Below, piece by piece: positions 1-9,361 of a DNA stretch of 64,000 nucleotides. Position 1 is the stretch's first letter, and the number at the start of each line of letters is the position of its first letter. The DNA comes from Achromobacter spanius (lineage in GTDB: Bacteria; Pseudomonadota; Gammaproteobacteria; Burkholderiales; Burkholderiaceae_B): assembly GCF_003994415.1 (NCBI RefSeq), contig NZ_CP034689.1, forward strand, positions 2,294,001-2,358,000. Direction: 5' to 3'. The notes beneath the pieces were generated by a model. That model was given only the letters and a program-made list of their open reading frames with translations. It was not told the DNA's origin and ran no database searches. The position numbers and the translations under genes were made by a program.

Positions 1-1374
1 CTGCAGGGTCAGTGTGCCCCCCTGGTTCTGGCAAATGCGGCGTGCCAGATATAGCCCGATACCCATACCCTGCGTTTCCCGATGCGCGGAACGCCGAAAA
101 TGCGGTTCAAACACGCGAGCCTGGTCTGATTCTTCAATGCCCGGGCCGCGATCCACTACGGCCAGCCATGCCATTTGCGTGTCGCTCACAAGGACCTGCC
201 CGGTCTCTATCCTGACGGGCTCGTTGGCCGGCGAATACTTGATGGCATTGTGGATCAGGTTGCGCACCACCACGCTGGTCAGCGGACGGTCGCAAAACAC
301 GGGTAGGGGGGCGTCGGCCTGAATCACCAGCGCGTGCGCGGTGTCCGGCTGCATCGCGGTCGCCACGTCGCGGGCCAGTTCGGCCAGGTCGGTATGTTCG
401 CCTCGAGGCGTCCAGGCCTGGTCGCCCAAACGGTCCTGGTTCAGCAACTGATCCATCAATTCCGTCATGCGCGCAACCGAGCGGTGGATGCGGGCCAGCC
501 GCGTGTCGACGGCTTCACCGCTGTCGGACAAGATCATGTCCAGCGATTGCGCCGCGGCACTGATGGTGGCCAAGGGCGCCCGCAGTTCATGCGAGATCAA
601 GGCGTTCATCTGGCGTTGCGTGTCCAGCGCGCCCGCCAGTTCCGCCACGCGCAGTTCGCCTTGTGCAACCTGCTCGGCATCGGTGTGGTCGTGAGCCCCG
701 CGGCGCGTGGCAATGGCCCCATGGCTCTGCCACCTTAGCGCCACACCCAGCAGCGCGCCGGCCACCAGCCACAGCCGGGCAAGCTCAATTGGCGTAGCCG
801 TGGTGTCGGCGCCGTTGGATAGCCAGGCGTCTTGGCCCAGCATCCACGCCGATGCTGCATATATACAGGCCAAGCCCATTGCCAGGGGGCGGCCGGCTTT
901 GCGTTGCACGGCCTGCACCACGAACCAGGCGGTCAGCGCCACGCTCAGGCAGGCGCACGTGCCGGCAATGACGGCCGGGATCAGCCCGTTTTCGGTTTCA
1001 TAGACGAAGATCAGCGCCAGCGCGGCCACGCATGCCAGCGCCATGCTGACGCCGCGACAGGCAGTCGCCAACCTGGCGGCCTGGGGCGAAGGGGTCAGCA
1101 GGGGGGCAGTCAAGGCCAGCAGGGCGGCGTAAGAGCCGGCTTGCAGCGCGCCTGGCGGCAGCAACGTGGGTAATGAGCGCAAGACGCCTTCCAGCAACAT
1201 GAAGGCCAGGCCGGCGCCGAAAAGCGATGATCGGGTGCAGATCCAGGCGATCACACACGCCAGGCCGCAGGTCAGTGCTACGCCAGCGGTCAAGCCTAGC
1301 TGGATGTCTTCGTAGGGGGATAAGAGGCCATGGGCCAGCACCACGTCAGGCCAGAAGAACGCGCAAGCGAGCAT
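1..1374 (-). CDS. Sensor histidine kinase, membrane-bound (3' end outside window)
   Basis: This reading frame is open from an in-frame stop at 1474-1476 to the window edge, so the C-terminus is missing. The N-terminal half is a run of hydrophobic segments (about five or six membrane helices). A short linker follows (GALDTQRQMNALIS), then a clear H-box, ISHELRAPLATIS near 570-610, with the phosphoaccepting His. The ATP-binding region shows an N-box (NLIHNAIKYS), a G1 box (VVDRGPGI) and a G2 box (GMGIGLYLARRIC) close to the window start. It is therefore an HWE-unrelated, classical HATPase kinase. The first ATG is at 1374 and has no good ribosome site; TTG codons at 1389 and 1473 are alternatives. 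It lies directly downstream of the broken lapD-like gene on the same strand. Its partner regulator is not visible. The sensed signal is unknown. Confidence 0.85.
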   Translation of the reverse strand, partial: MLACAFFWPDVVLAHGLLSPYEDIQLGLTAGVALTCGLACVIAWICTRSSLFGAGLAFMLLEGVLRSLPTLLPPGALQAGSYAALLALTAPLLTPSPQAARLATACRGVSMALACVAALALIFVYETENGLIPAVIAGTCACLSVALTAWFVVQAVQRKAGRPLAMGLACIYAASAWMLGQDAWLSNGADTTATPIELARLWLVAGALLGVALRWQSHGAIATRRGAHDHTDAEQVAQGELRVAELAGALDTQRQMNALISHELRAPLATISAAAQSLDMILSDSGEAVDTRLARIHRSVARMTELMDQLLNQDRLGDQAWTPRGEHTDLAELARDVATAMQPDTAHALVIQADAPLPVFCDRPLTSVVVRNLIHNAIKYSPANEPVRIETGQVLVSDTQMAWLAVVDRGPGIEESDQARVFEPHFRRSAHRETQGMGIGLYLARRICQNQGGTLTLQ

Positions 1375-1469
1375 GCCGAGCCGCAACAAGAACGCCTGCG
1401 GTCCGGCTGTGGCGCGTCGTGCACCGCGTTGGCGAAGAAAACAGCGGGTGCGAAGAAACAGTCCTTCCG

Positions 1470-3439
1470 TCAACTAGGAACCCATTGATCATCCGGCGCG
1501 AGTTCGCGCGTAAGGGCGAAGTTTACGACAGCCCCGCGTATCGCGCGGACGCCCAGGTCTTCCAGGATGTCCTGGGTGGCCAGGTCGGGAACGTCTTCGG
1601 CGTAGACCGCCATGCCCAGCGTCGCCGCAGTGGTCATGACGGTGGCGGCCAGGTGCTGGCTGCCGGGGCTATGTAGCAAGCCGGTAATAAAGCTGCCGCA
1701 AAGTTTCAAATACGAGACGGGGAATTCATGCAGCCGCTCCATTGCGCCGAACTGCTGCGACAGCCGCGACAGGCCCACCCGGCCGCCCGCCGCGATGACG
1801 ATGTCGCAAAGCTGGCGCAAGTCGGCGGCTTGCTCGATCAGCCCGTCGGCGTCGACCTCGATGATCAGGCGCAGCGTCAACGCCGGGCGGTCTGCCAGCA
1901 TGCGCTCCAGCCGCGACAGGAACGAGCTTTGTGCAAGCGATGCCAAGGACACCGGCACCGTCAGCGCCGCAGTGTGCGTGAACAACCAGTCCAGCCCCAA
2001 GCGGATGGCCTGTATGTCGCATTCGGCCGATAGCCCGAGGCGAACCGCGGGCGGCATGAAAATCGAAGCCGGAACGGGGTCGCCATCAGTGGTGTCGTGC
2101 AGCGTCAGGCTGGCTTCGTGGTGCAGCAGTTCGCCATGCACCGCGTACAGCGGCTGCACCGATAGCGAAAAACGATGCTGTTCCAGCGCGGTGACCAAGG
2201 CGTCGTGCCAACTGTATTCGCCGATGCGGGTGCTGTCGGCGGCCTGGCTGGCGGGGGTGATCTGATCGTCTTCGGCGCTTTCGGCGCACATCAGGGCGTG
2301 GTCCAGCCGCGCCAGCGTATCGCTCATGTTGTCGCCGGGGGCATAAGCGGCCATCGCCAGCGCCCAGCGGCACCATCCGTATTTGTCCATGGGCACCCGC
2401 AACGAGCGCAGTTCGCGTCGCACCCGTTCTGCCAGCACGCTGGCCTGCGGTGCGGATGTGCGAGGCATCAGCAGGGCGAAGTCCGAACCGCTGATCCGGG
2501 CAAGTTGCGCCGTAGGTCCGCCAAATTCGGCAACCAGCTTGCGCAGGCGGTCAGAGGATGAGCGCAGCCACTGATCCGTAAACGCTCGCGACAGATGACG
2601 ATTGATCTGCGCCAGGTCGCGTTGGCGGAACATCAGGACGTGGCCGCCCGAATCCGCCGACTTGTCGGCCAGCGCCGCCCGGAACTGGTCGATGAAATGC
2701 TTGCGGTTCGACAGGCGGGTGATTGGATCCCGGTAAATTTCGCTTTGCAGCGATTCGATCTTTGCGTTCTGTTCCTCGACGGTTGCCGCAACCCGGCGCT
2801 GTGCGTCGACCAGGGCCTGGTCCACACCCGCCAGCTCGCATGATCCGCTTGGCGGGGCATTGTTGCCGGGCGCCAGGGCGCGGACGCGTTCGCAGATGTC
2901 GCGCGAGGTCCGCGCCTCTATCCATCGCACCAGATTCATGGCGAAGAGCGACCAGAAGACCCCTGCGGCCAATACCAGCCCCAGGACCCGGACGCCGCCT
3001 TGCCACAACGTGTCGCGCGCCAGTCGCGTGTCGGCCTGTACCGTCACGGTGCCGCGTGCGCCGCCGTCCAATGACACATACGGGCGTGATATCGGGGGGC
3101 TTGAACGTTCAGCCAGGCGGTGCGCCAATCGCCGGTCGGGTGGGCGCCGGAAGGTTGCTTGCTTCGCTCGATGATGGTGGCGTCATTGTCGTTAGTGATA
3201 CGCACCAGCGCATACAGCCCTTGTTCGAACAACTCATCGGCTAGCGCCGCCCTTTCTTCAGGGCTGGACGAGGCATGCGCCAGTGCCCACGTCAACGCGC
3301 TGGCCCCGCCTTCGCTCTGCTGGGCCAGTTGGGCGTTCAGATAGCGGTGCGCGGCCAGCATTCCCAGCGCCTGGGCGCCGAGCAGAATGAAGCCGACCAG
3401 AAGGGCGGTGCAAAGAAGTAATCGGCGTAATGTCGACAT
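1470..3439 (-). pseudogene. LapD-like c-di-GMP receptor, frameshifted
   Basis: Two overlapping frames together encode a LapD-family protein that would be about 656 aa if joined, almost the same length as the intact paralogue at 7398-9344. The first frame starts at ATG 3439 (AAGGGA ribosome site upstream) with MSTLRRLLLC, one membrane helix and the first part of a periplasmic LapD/MoxY-type sensor domain. It then leaves frame at a run of six C (read on the minus strand) near 3095-3101. The second frame continues with the rest of the periplasmic domain, a second membrane helix, a HAMP-like linker, a degenerate GGDEF domain (SGSDF) and a degenerate EAL domain (HEASL). One extra C in the tract would restore a single frame. 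This may be a real inactivating mutation, phase variation or a sequencing error. If functional it would be an inside-out receptor acting on a LapG-type protease. Confidence 0.8.
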
Positions 3440-3967
3440 GTGGTTGAGTTCCCTTTGTGGGCAGCAAGCGCGCGTGTCGAAGATTGGATGGCTGCCGGTT
3501 AAAGGGGGCGTCGCGGCGACGAAGGCGCCCGACGTAACGAAGCCTGGATAAGAAACGTGACACACGTTACTAATACCTCAGCGGCACCGCTTACACTGTA
3601 ATTCGGCATGTCACAGAACGTACAGAATATTACGAAATTCGGCGCAACGTCAGACGAGCTATGCAATTATTTCGATTGTGACGATCTTTAAGTTGAGAAC
3701 TATTGAGACAGGGCGTATTAATTTTTGGCGCTTCGCTGTCGTAGTAAGGGCAGGGCATGGGTCCTAGGACCGGCCGGCATTCTGCTACCAAGGACCGACA
3801 TGACCACCCACAAGCGAGTAAAGAGCCTTCAGATTTCAAGGAAAAGAGGCGCGTTGCCTCCGAAGTGTGGCGTTTTTTTGCGAAAATAATGCATAATTTA
3901 AAAAATGTTACAGCCTTTGGGTTCTTTCCTGGACCGCAACGCCAAAGGTATCTAGATAGGGGGCTCC
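3440..3967. other. Intergenic region between divergent c-di-GMP genes
   Basis: This 528-bp stretch separates the minus-strand lapD-like gene from the plus-strand EAL gene. It is richer in A and T than its neighbours, especially 3590-3720 and 3880-3920, and should hold two divergent promoters. I see one good inverted repeat (3551-3571) but no confident -35/-10 pair and no convincing small gene. Confidence 0.6.
3551..3571. promoter_or_regulatory. Inverted repeat, candidate operator upstream of lapD-like gene
   Basis: AACGTG-ACA-CACGTT is a perfect 6-3-6 inverted repeat at 3554-3568. It extends to arms of nine with one mismatch (AGAAACGTG and AGTAACGTG). It lies about 112 bp upstream of the lapD-like start codon, where a dimeric regulator could bind. 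No matching regulator is identified. Confidence 0.4.
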
Positions 3968-5350
3968 GTGCGTGAGAGTTACCTGCTCGCACTGTGCCTG
4001 ACGCTCGCGGGCGCACTGGCAGCGATTAGTTGGTTTTTCGTCCGTCGGGACCGTGCGCTGCGTCAGCGTCTGACGCGCGACGAACTGACTGGCGTCCTGA
4101 GTCAGCAAGAACTGCATCGGCGCGTTCGCGTCTGGCTGGCGCAAAAAGACGGGCCGGCGCGCCGAGGCGCGTTTTTTCTTGTTAGCTTCGAGCAATATGC
4201 CGAAATCAGCGCCATGCTGCGCGCGGGTGAAGATCAGGCGCTTTTGGTGCTTGTCGCCAACCGCCTGAGCTTGATCTCCCGCACGCTGGGCGGCCTGGTT
4301 GCACGCAGCGGCACCGATACCTTTACCGTCTGCGTGCCGGAAGTGGACGAGGTGGGAGCAGCGCAGGTATCCACCAAACTGCTGGAAGACTTGAGCGAAC
4401 CCTACGAATTGGGGGGGCGTCCCCTGATTGCCGTGTTCAGGGTGGGCGCGGCCTTATACCCGGAACATGGGCGAACGGTCGAAGAACTGCAACGCTGCGT
4501 GCAGGTGGCGTTGGTGCCTCTGAAGGAACGTGGCGGACCTGGATGGAATTTATTTGATTTCCGGCTTCTGGCGCGGCATCGGGACGAACAGGGGCTGGAG
4601 AACGATCTGCGGCTGGCCCTGACCACGCCTGCCATGGAGCAATTCGAGCTTTTCTATCAGCCGGTCTGCGATAGCGGCTCTGGCATGGTGCAAGGGTGTG
4701 AAGCCCTGTTGCGGTGGCATCACCCGACACTGGGCAGTGTGTCGCCCGCCGTTACCATCGAACTGGCCGAGCGCAGCGGCTTGATTGTCCCGCTGGGCGC
4801 CTGGATTCTGGAACGCGCTTGTTCGCAGGCCGTGTCATGGCCGCCGGCCTGGCGCGTGCATGTGAACCTGTCCGTCAAACAGATGAATGAAGATGGGCTG
4901 GTGCAGTTGGTGTCCGACGTATTGGCTTCCACACAACTGTCGCCTCGCAAACTGGTGCTGGAGATCACGGAATCCATTTTCATCCTGCATTACGAAAGGC
5001 AGGTGAAGATGCTGAACACCCTGCGCGCCCAAGGCATTGGCATTGCGCTTGACGATTTCGGTTGCGGCTATTCCAGCCTGAACCATTTGCGCCATCTGCC
5101 CATTGATTGGGTGAAGATCGACCGCAGCTTCATTTCCGCGCTGGAATCCGACGCCGGTAGCCGCGAGGTCGTCTCGGCGCTGTTTGGGCTGTGCCAGGCG
5201 ATGCGCCTGCCCGTCGTGGCCGAGGGCGTTGAAACCGAGGGCCAGCGTGAAATCCTGAAATCACTGGGTTGCCGCGTCATGCAGGGTTTTCTGCTTGGCC
5301 GACCCGCGCCAGCCTCTGAAATCCAGGCTTTGGCTTTGGCGGTGTCATAA
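3968..5350 (+). CDS. Membrane-anchored GGDEF/EAL protein, predicted c-di-GMP phosphodiesterase
   Basis: This 460-aa protein starts at GTG 3968 with a GGGGG ribosome site just upstream. Residues 5-25 form one membrane helix, followed by a GGDEF-type domain whose signature is degenerate (SGTDTF at 114-119), so no cyclase activity is expected. The EAL domain starts near residue 210 and looks catalytic: CEALLRW at 244-250, an EITES metal-ligand segment, LDDFGCGYSSL, KIDRSFI and VVAEGVET are all present. It probably hydrolyses c-di-GMP to pGpG at the inner membrane. There is no periplasmic sensor domain of note. It sits 36 bp upstream of aroC and is divergent from a lapD-like gene, so it could feed into the Lap adhesin switch, though that link is inferred from position only. 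Confidence 0.88.
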   Translation: MRESYLLALCLTLAGALAAISWFFVRRDRALRQRLTRDELTGVLSQQELHRRVRVWLAQKDGPARRGAFFLVSFEQYAEISAMLRAGEDQALLVLVANRLSLISRTLGGLVARSGTDTFTVCVPEVDEVGAAQVSTKLLEDLSEPYELGGRPLIAVFRVGAALYPEHGRTVEELQRCVQVALVPLKERGGPGWNLFDFRLLARHRDEQGLENDLRLALTTPAMEQFELFYQPVCDSGSGMVQGCEALLRWHHPTLGSVSPAVTIELAERSGLIVPLGAWILERACSQAVSWPPAWRVHVNLSVKQMNEDGLVQLVSDVLASTQLSPRKLVLEITESIFILHYERQVKMLNTLRAQGIGIALDDFGCGYSSLNHLRHLPIDWVKIDRSFISALESDAGSREVVSALFGLCQAMRLPVVAEGVETEGQREILKSLGCRVMQGFLLGRPAPASEIQALALAVS

Positions 5351-5386
5351 TCGGGGTTGCTCGCAAACCCGACCTGTTGACTCCCT

Positions 5387-6454
5387 ATGCCCGGCAATAC
5401 CTTAGGTACTATTTTCACCGTCACGAATTTCGGCGAATCCCACGGGCCGGCCATCGGCTGCGTGGTGGATGGCTGCCCCCCGGGGTTGAGCCTGGACGCG
5501 TCCGATATCCAGTTGGAACTGGATCGCCGCCGCCCAGGCACTTCGCGCCACGTCACACAGCGCCAGGAAGCCGATCAGGTCGAAATCCTCTCGGGCGTAT
5601 ATGAAGGTGTCACTACCGGCACGCCGATTGGCCTGCTGATCCGCAACACCGATGCCCGCAGCAAAGACTATTCGAACATTGCCGACACGTTTCGGCCCGG
5701 CCATGCCGACTACGCCTACTGGCGCAAGTTCGGCGTGCGCGACCCGCGCGGCGGCGGCCGTTCATCGGCCCGCCTGACCGCGCCCACGGTCGCCGCGGGC
5801 GCCATCGCCAAGAAGTGGCTGGCCGAGCAATACGGCGTCAAGGTGCGTGGCTACATGAGTCAGTTGGGCCCGGTCGCGATCCCGTTCCTGTCCTGGGACG
5901 AGGTGCCAAACAATCCCTTCTACGCACCTAATGCCGACGTCGTGCCGGAACTGGAAGCCTATATGGACCAGTTGCGCCGCGATGGCGATTCCGTGGGCGC
6001 GCGCATCGAAGTCGTCGCCGAAAACCTGCCCGCGGGCTGGGGCGAACCCATCTACGACCGCCTGGACGCCGACATCGCACATGTGATGATGGGGCTGAAC
6101 GCCGTCAAGGGCGTGTCCATCGGCGCGGGCTTTGACTGCATTGCGCAGCGCGGCTCCGAGCACGGCGATGAAATCACGCCCGATGGATTTTTGACCAACC
6201 ACGCCGGCGGCGTGCTGGGCGGCATTTCAACTGGCCAGCCCATTACCGTGTCGCTGGCCATCAAGCCCACGTCCAGCATCCGCGTCGAACGCCGCTCGGT
6301 CAACCGCGCGAACGAACCGGTCATGGTGCAGACGCTGGGCCGGCATGACCCGTGCGTAGGTATTCGCGCCACCCCCATCGCGGAAGCCATGCTGGCGCTG
6401 GTGTTGATCGACCACGCGTTGCGCCATCGCGGCCAATGTGGCGATCCCCTCTAA
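5387..6454 (+). CDS. aroC: Chorismate synthase
   Basis: This 355-aa protein carries out the last step of the shikimate pathway, turning 5-enolpyruvylshikimate-3-phosphate into chorismate with reduced FMN. The family signatures are plain: GTIFTVTNFGESHGPAIG at the N-terminus, the GRSSARLTA region near residue 125 and the RHDPCVGIRATPIAEAM region near the C-terminus. Length is normal for the family. The start ATG 5387 follows the EAL gene by 36 bp, so the two may share a transcript. The ribosome site is weak. Confidence 0.97.
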   Translation: MPGNTLGTIFTVTNFGESHGPAIGCVVDGCPPGLSLDASDIQLELDRRRPGTSRHVTQRQEADQVEILSGVYEGVTTGTPIGLLIRNTDARSKDYSNIADTFRPGHADYAYWRKFGVRDPRGGGRSSARLTAPTVAAGAIAKKWLAEQYGVKVRGYMSQLGPVAIPFLSWDEVPNNPFYAPNADVVPELEAYMDQLRRDGDSVGARIEVVAENLPAGWGEPIYDRLDADIAHVMMGLNAVKGVSIGAGFDCIAQRGSEHGDEITPDGFLTNHAGGVLGGISTGQPITVSLAIKPTSSIRVERRSVNRANEPVMVQTLGRHDPCVGIRATPIAEAMLALVLIDHALRHRGQCGDPL

Positions 6455-6492
6455 TCCCCCGGTATTTTCGCTATCGCTTCCAGGAGGCCGTC

Positions 6493-7320
6493 ATGAATCG
6501 TAAACGTCATTTGTTGCGCGGCGCGGGCGCAGCGCTTGCTCTGGCCGTGTTGGGCGGCTGTACCGGCATGAATACCACGCAGTCCGGCGCCATTGGCGTC
6601 AACCGCACGCAATACATGTCCAGCCTGGTGCCGTCTCAGGCGCTGGAGCAGGAAGCCAGCCAGCAATACGCCGATATTCTCAAGCAAGCTCAAGCCAAGG
6701 GCCTGTTGGACCGCGACGCACAGCAACTGGCGCGTGTGCGTACCATTTCCCAGCGGCTGATTGCCCAGGCGGACATTTTTCGGCCGGATGCGGCGGGCTG
6801 GAAGTGGGAAGTTCATGTGCTGTCCAGCAACGAGGTCAACGCCTGGTGCATGCCCGGAGGCAAGATTGCCGTCTATACGGGCCTGATCTCCAAGATCAAA
6901 CCGACCGACGATGAGCTTGCCGCGGTGCTGGGTCATGAGATTGCCCACGCGCTGCGGGAACATGCGCGTGAGCGCGTGTCACAGCAGATGGCAACGAACC
7001 TGGGCTTGTCGGTGCTGTCCATCGCTACGGGTTCGACCGCGGCTTCCGACCTGGGCGGCCAGCTTACCGACGTGATGTTCTCGTTGCCCAACAGCCGCAC
7101 GCATGAAACGGAAGCGGATCGCATGGGCGTCGAACTGGCGGCCCGGGCGGGTTATGACCCGCGCGCCGCCGTGACGCTGTGGCAAAAGATGGGGGCGGCC
7201 GAGAGCGGCAATGCGCCGCCGGAAATCTTGTCGACGCACCCGTCGGCCGAGTCTCGCATCAGCGATCTGCAAGCGGCTGCCCAGCAGGTGCTGCCGTTGT
7301 ATCAACAGGCAAAGAAGTAG
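6493..7320 (+). CDS. M48 family metalloprotease, lipoprotein
   Basis: The start is ATG 6493, which has a strong AGGAGG site six bases upstream. A longer upstream reading frame overlaps aroC and is not needed. The 275-aa product begins with a lipoprotein signal ending in LGGC, so it should be lipid-anchored in the envelope. The zinc-protease motif HEIAHALREH and a downstream ETEADRMG that supplies the third ligand mark it as an M48 peptidase of the LoiP/BepA type. Such proteins act in outer-membrane protein quality control. There is no C-terminal TPR region as in BepA, so it is closer to LoiP/YcaL. It ends at a bidirectional terminator. Confidence 0.9.
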   Translation: MNRKRHLLRGAGAALALAVLGGCTGMNTTQSGAIGVNRTQYMSSLVPSQALEQEASQQYADILKQAQAKGLLDRDAQQLARVRTISQRLIAQADIFRPDAAGWKWEVHVLSSNEVNAWCMPGGKIAVYTGLISKIKPTDDELAAVLGHEIAHALREHARERVSQQMATNLGLSVLSIATGSTAASDLGGQLTDVMFSLPNSRTHETEADRMGVELAARAGYDPRAAVTLWQKMGAAESGNAPPEILSTHPSAESRISDLQAAAQQVLPLYQQAKK

Positions 7321-7341
7321 CGGCGTCATCCGCGAGTCCGC

Positions 7342-7379
7342 AAAAAAAATAAGCCGCCCGGTCTTCCTGGCGGCTTATT
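7342..7379. terminator. Bidirectional Rho-independent terminator
   Basis: AATAAGCCGCC and GGCGGCTTATT form an 11-bp perfect stem, flanked by A8 on the left and T-rich bases on the right. It lies between the convergent M48 protease gene and lapD and can serve both. Confidence 0.85.
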
Positions 7380-7397
7380 CGTTGATGCGCGGTGCGA

Positions 7398-9344
7398 CTA
7401 GACTGGCGTTACCGCCCGCTTCACACCGGGACCGCGCATGACCTCGATTCCCAGACCGGCCAGGATGCGCTGCGTTTCAGCGTCCGGCACGTCTTCGGCG
7501 TAGACGTCGATGTTCAAGTCGCGCGCCGTTTCCAATACGGATGCCGTCAACTGCTGGCTGCCCGGGCTTTGCGACATACCGCCCACAAAGCCGCCACCCA
7601 GTTTTACGTAGGACAAAGGCAGCGTGTGCAATTGGGCCACCGCGCCGAACTGCTGCGCCAGGCGGCGCACGCCGATATGCGCGCCGAAATCCGAGACCAC
7701 GCGGGCCAGCGTGGCGATTTGCTCGTGGCATTCCACCAAGCCATGCGCATCAATCTCCAAGAACAGGCGCGGGGCCAAGGGCCGCCGTTCGGTCAGCAGC
7801 AGCGCCAGCTGGCGGAAAAACTTTTGACCGCGCAAGGACGGCAGGGCAACCCGCACCGCCAGTTCGCCGTCATGAGTGGCCAGCCAATCCAGCCCCAGAC
7901 GCACCGACTCCAGGTCGCAATCAGCCACCAGATCCAGCCGCACCGCGGGCGGGATGAACAGCGTGGCGGGAATGGCGACCTGGTCGGCAGCCGTGCGCAG
8001 CATCAGCATGGCCTCGGTGCGCAGGGCCGAGCCATCGGCCGCCAGCAGCTGTTCCGTGGCCAGTTCAAAGTGCTTCTCTTCCAGCGCGGACAGGATGGCA
8101 TCCTTCCAGGCTCGCTCTCCGGACTCCGACGGCGACTGCATATCCGTGGCACCCGCGATGACGACTTGATCGTTGTTGGCGCTTTCCGCACGCATCAGGC
8201 CAAAGTCCAGGCGCGCCAGCACCGGGCCGGCCTGGTTGCCCCGGCTGTAGTCCGTCATGGCCAAGGCCCATCGGCAAAGATGGCCTTCACCCACGGGAAT
8301 GCGCGTGGCATGCAGGTCGGCCCGTAGTTGCTCGGCCACCATCATGGCCTGGGGCGCCGCGCAGCCGGGCAGCAGCAACGCGAAGTCCGATCCGTTCAGG
8401 CGCGCCAGTAACGGCGCTGCCGCGTTCAGCGTCTTCAACGTGCCCTGAATCCGTTCGCACGCGGCGCGCAGCCATTGGTCGATGAATTCGCGCGGCATGT
8501 GGCGGTTCAAGTCAGCCAAGTCGCGTTGGCGAAACACCAGCACGTGTCCGCCCGTCACGGTCGGCGCTTCAAGCGCGCGCCGGAACTCGTTCACGAAATA
8601 TTTGCGATTCGGCAAGCGGGTGACTGGGTCCTGATTCAGTTCCAGTTCCAGCGACTCGATCTTGGCGTTCTGTTCTTCCACGCTGGCGTACACACGCTCG
8701 CGGGTCTGGTTCAAGGCCTGCACCACGCCGGACAGCTCGGGCACGCGCGCTTCGACCTGCTCGGGCGGCGCGTCTCGGCCGATGCTGCGGACATGGTCAC
8801 TGATCTCGCGCAGCAGACGGTTCTTGATCCACCCCACCAGCACAAAGGCAAACACGGCCCACAATACGCCGGCGCCCACCACCAGCGCGATCATCTTCAC
8901 GCTGCTGCGCCACAGAGCTTCCCACGCATAGGAATCATTGGCGATCAAGGTCACTTCACCCACTTGGCGCCAGCCGTCACTGACCGCGTGGCTGGCCGGT
9001 TGCGTGTCCAGCGGCGCCAGCTTCTGGAACCAGGCGGGAACCGCGTTCGGCGTAGCGGTGGACTTGCGTTCGATCAGCACCTTGCCTTCAGGGTCGGCCA
9101 GGCGCACCAGCGAGAAATGCCCGCCGTCGTATAGCGCGGATATCAGCAATTCCTGCAGCACCGGATCGTTATTGGCAGGCTGTGACAGCGACAGCGCCAG
9201 CGACACCGCCGCATCGGTGCTTTGCACCTGCAACTGGCCAGACAGGTATTCCCGCGCCGAATTGATGCTGAGCGCCAAAGTGCCCAGCAGGATGACGCCG
9301 ATCGCAAGCGTGACGCTGAGCAGTAGTTGTCGAAGTATGGACAT
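7398..9344 (-). CDS. lapD: LapD-type c-di-GMP receptor
   Basis: The 648-aa inner-membrane protein has a membrane helix (about 8-27), a periplasmic LapD/MoxY-type output domain (to about 150), a second helix, a HAMP-like segment, a GGDEF domain and an EAL domain. Both signatures are degenerate (NGSDF in place of GGDEF, TEAML in place of EAL), as expected for a receptor and not an enzyme. In the known system the EAL domain binds c-di-GMP and the periplasmic domain then sequesters LapG. I chose ATG 9344, which has GGAAA upstream and matches the start of the paralogue; ATG 9362 overlaps the lapG stop as TGATG and is possible. It is the last gene of the Lap locus and ends at the terminator. Confidence 0.9.
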   Translation of the reverse strand: MSILRQLLLSVTLAIGVILLGTLALSINSAREYLSGQLQVQSTDAAVSLALSLSQPANNDPVLQELLISALYDGGHFSLVRLADPEGKVLIERKSTATPNAVPAWFQKLAPLDTQPASHAVSDGWRQVGEVTLIANDSYAWEALWRSSVKMIALVVGAGVLWAVFAFVLVGWIKNRLLREISDHVRSIGRDAPPEQVEARVPELSGVVQALNQTRERVYASVEEQNAKIESLELELNQDPVTRLPNRKYFVNEFRRALEAPTVTGGHVLVFRQRDLADLNRHMPREFIDQWLRAACERIQGTLKTLNAAAPLLARLNGSDFALLLPGCAAPQAMMVAEQLRADLHATRIPVGEGHLCRWALAMTDYSRGNQAGPVLARLDFGLMRAESANNDQVVIAGATDMQSPSESGERAWKDAILSALEEKHFELATEQLLAADGSALRTEAMLMLRTAADQVAIPATLFIPPAVRLDLVADCDLESVRLGLDWLATHDGELAVRVALPSLRGQKFFRQLALLLTERRPLAPRLFLEIDAHGLVECHEQIATLARVVSDFGAHIGVRRLAQQFGAVAQLHTLPLSYVKLGGGFVGGMSQSPGSQQLTASVLETARDLNIDVYAEDVPDAETQRILAGLGIEVMRGPGVKRAVTPV

Positions 9345-9361
9345 AGTCTTGTTTCCGGACA

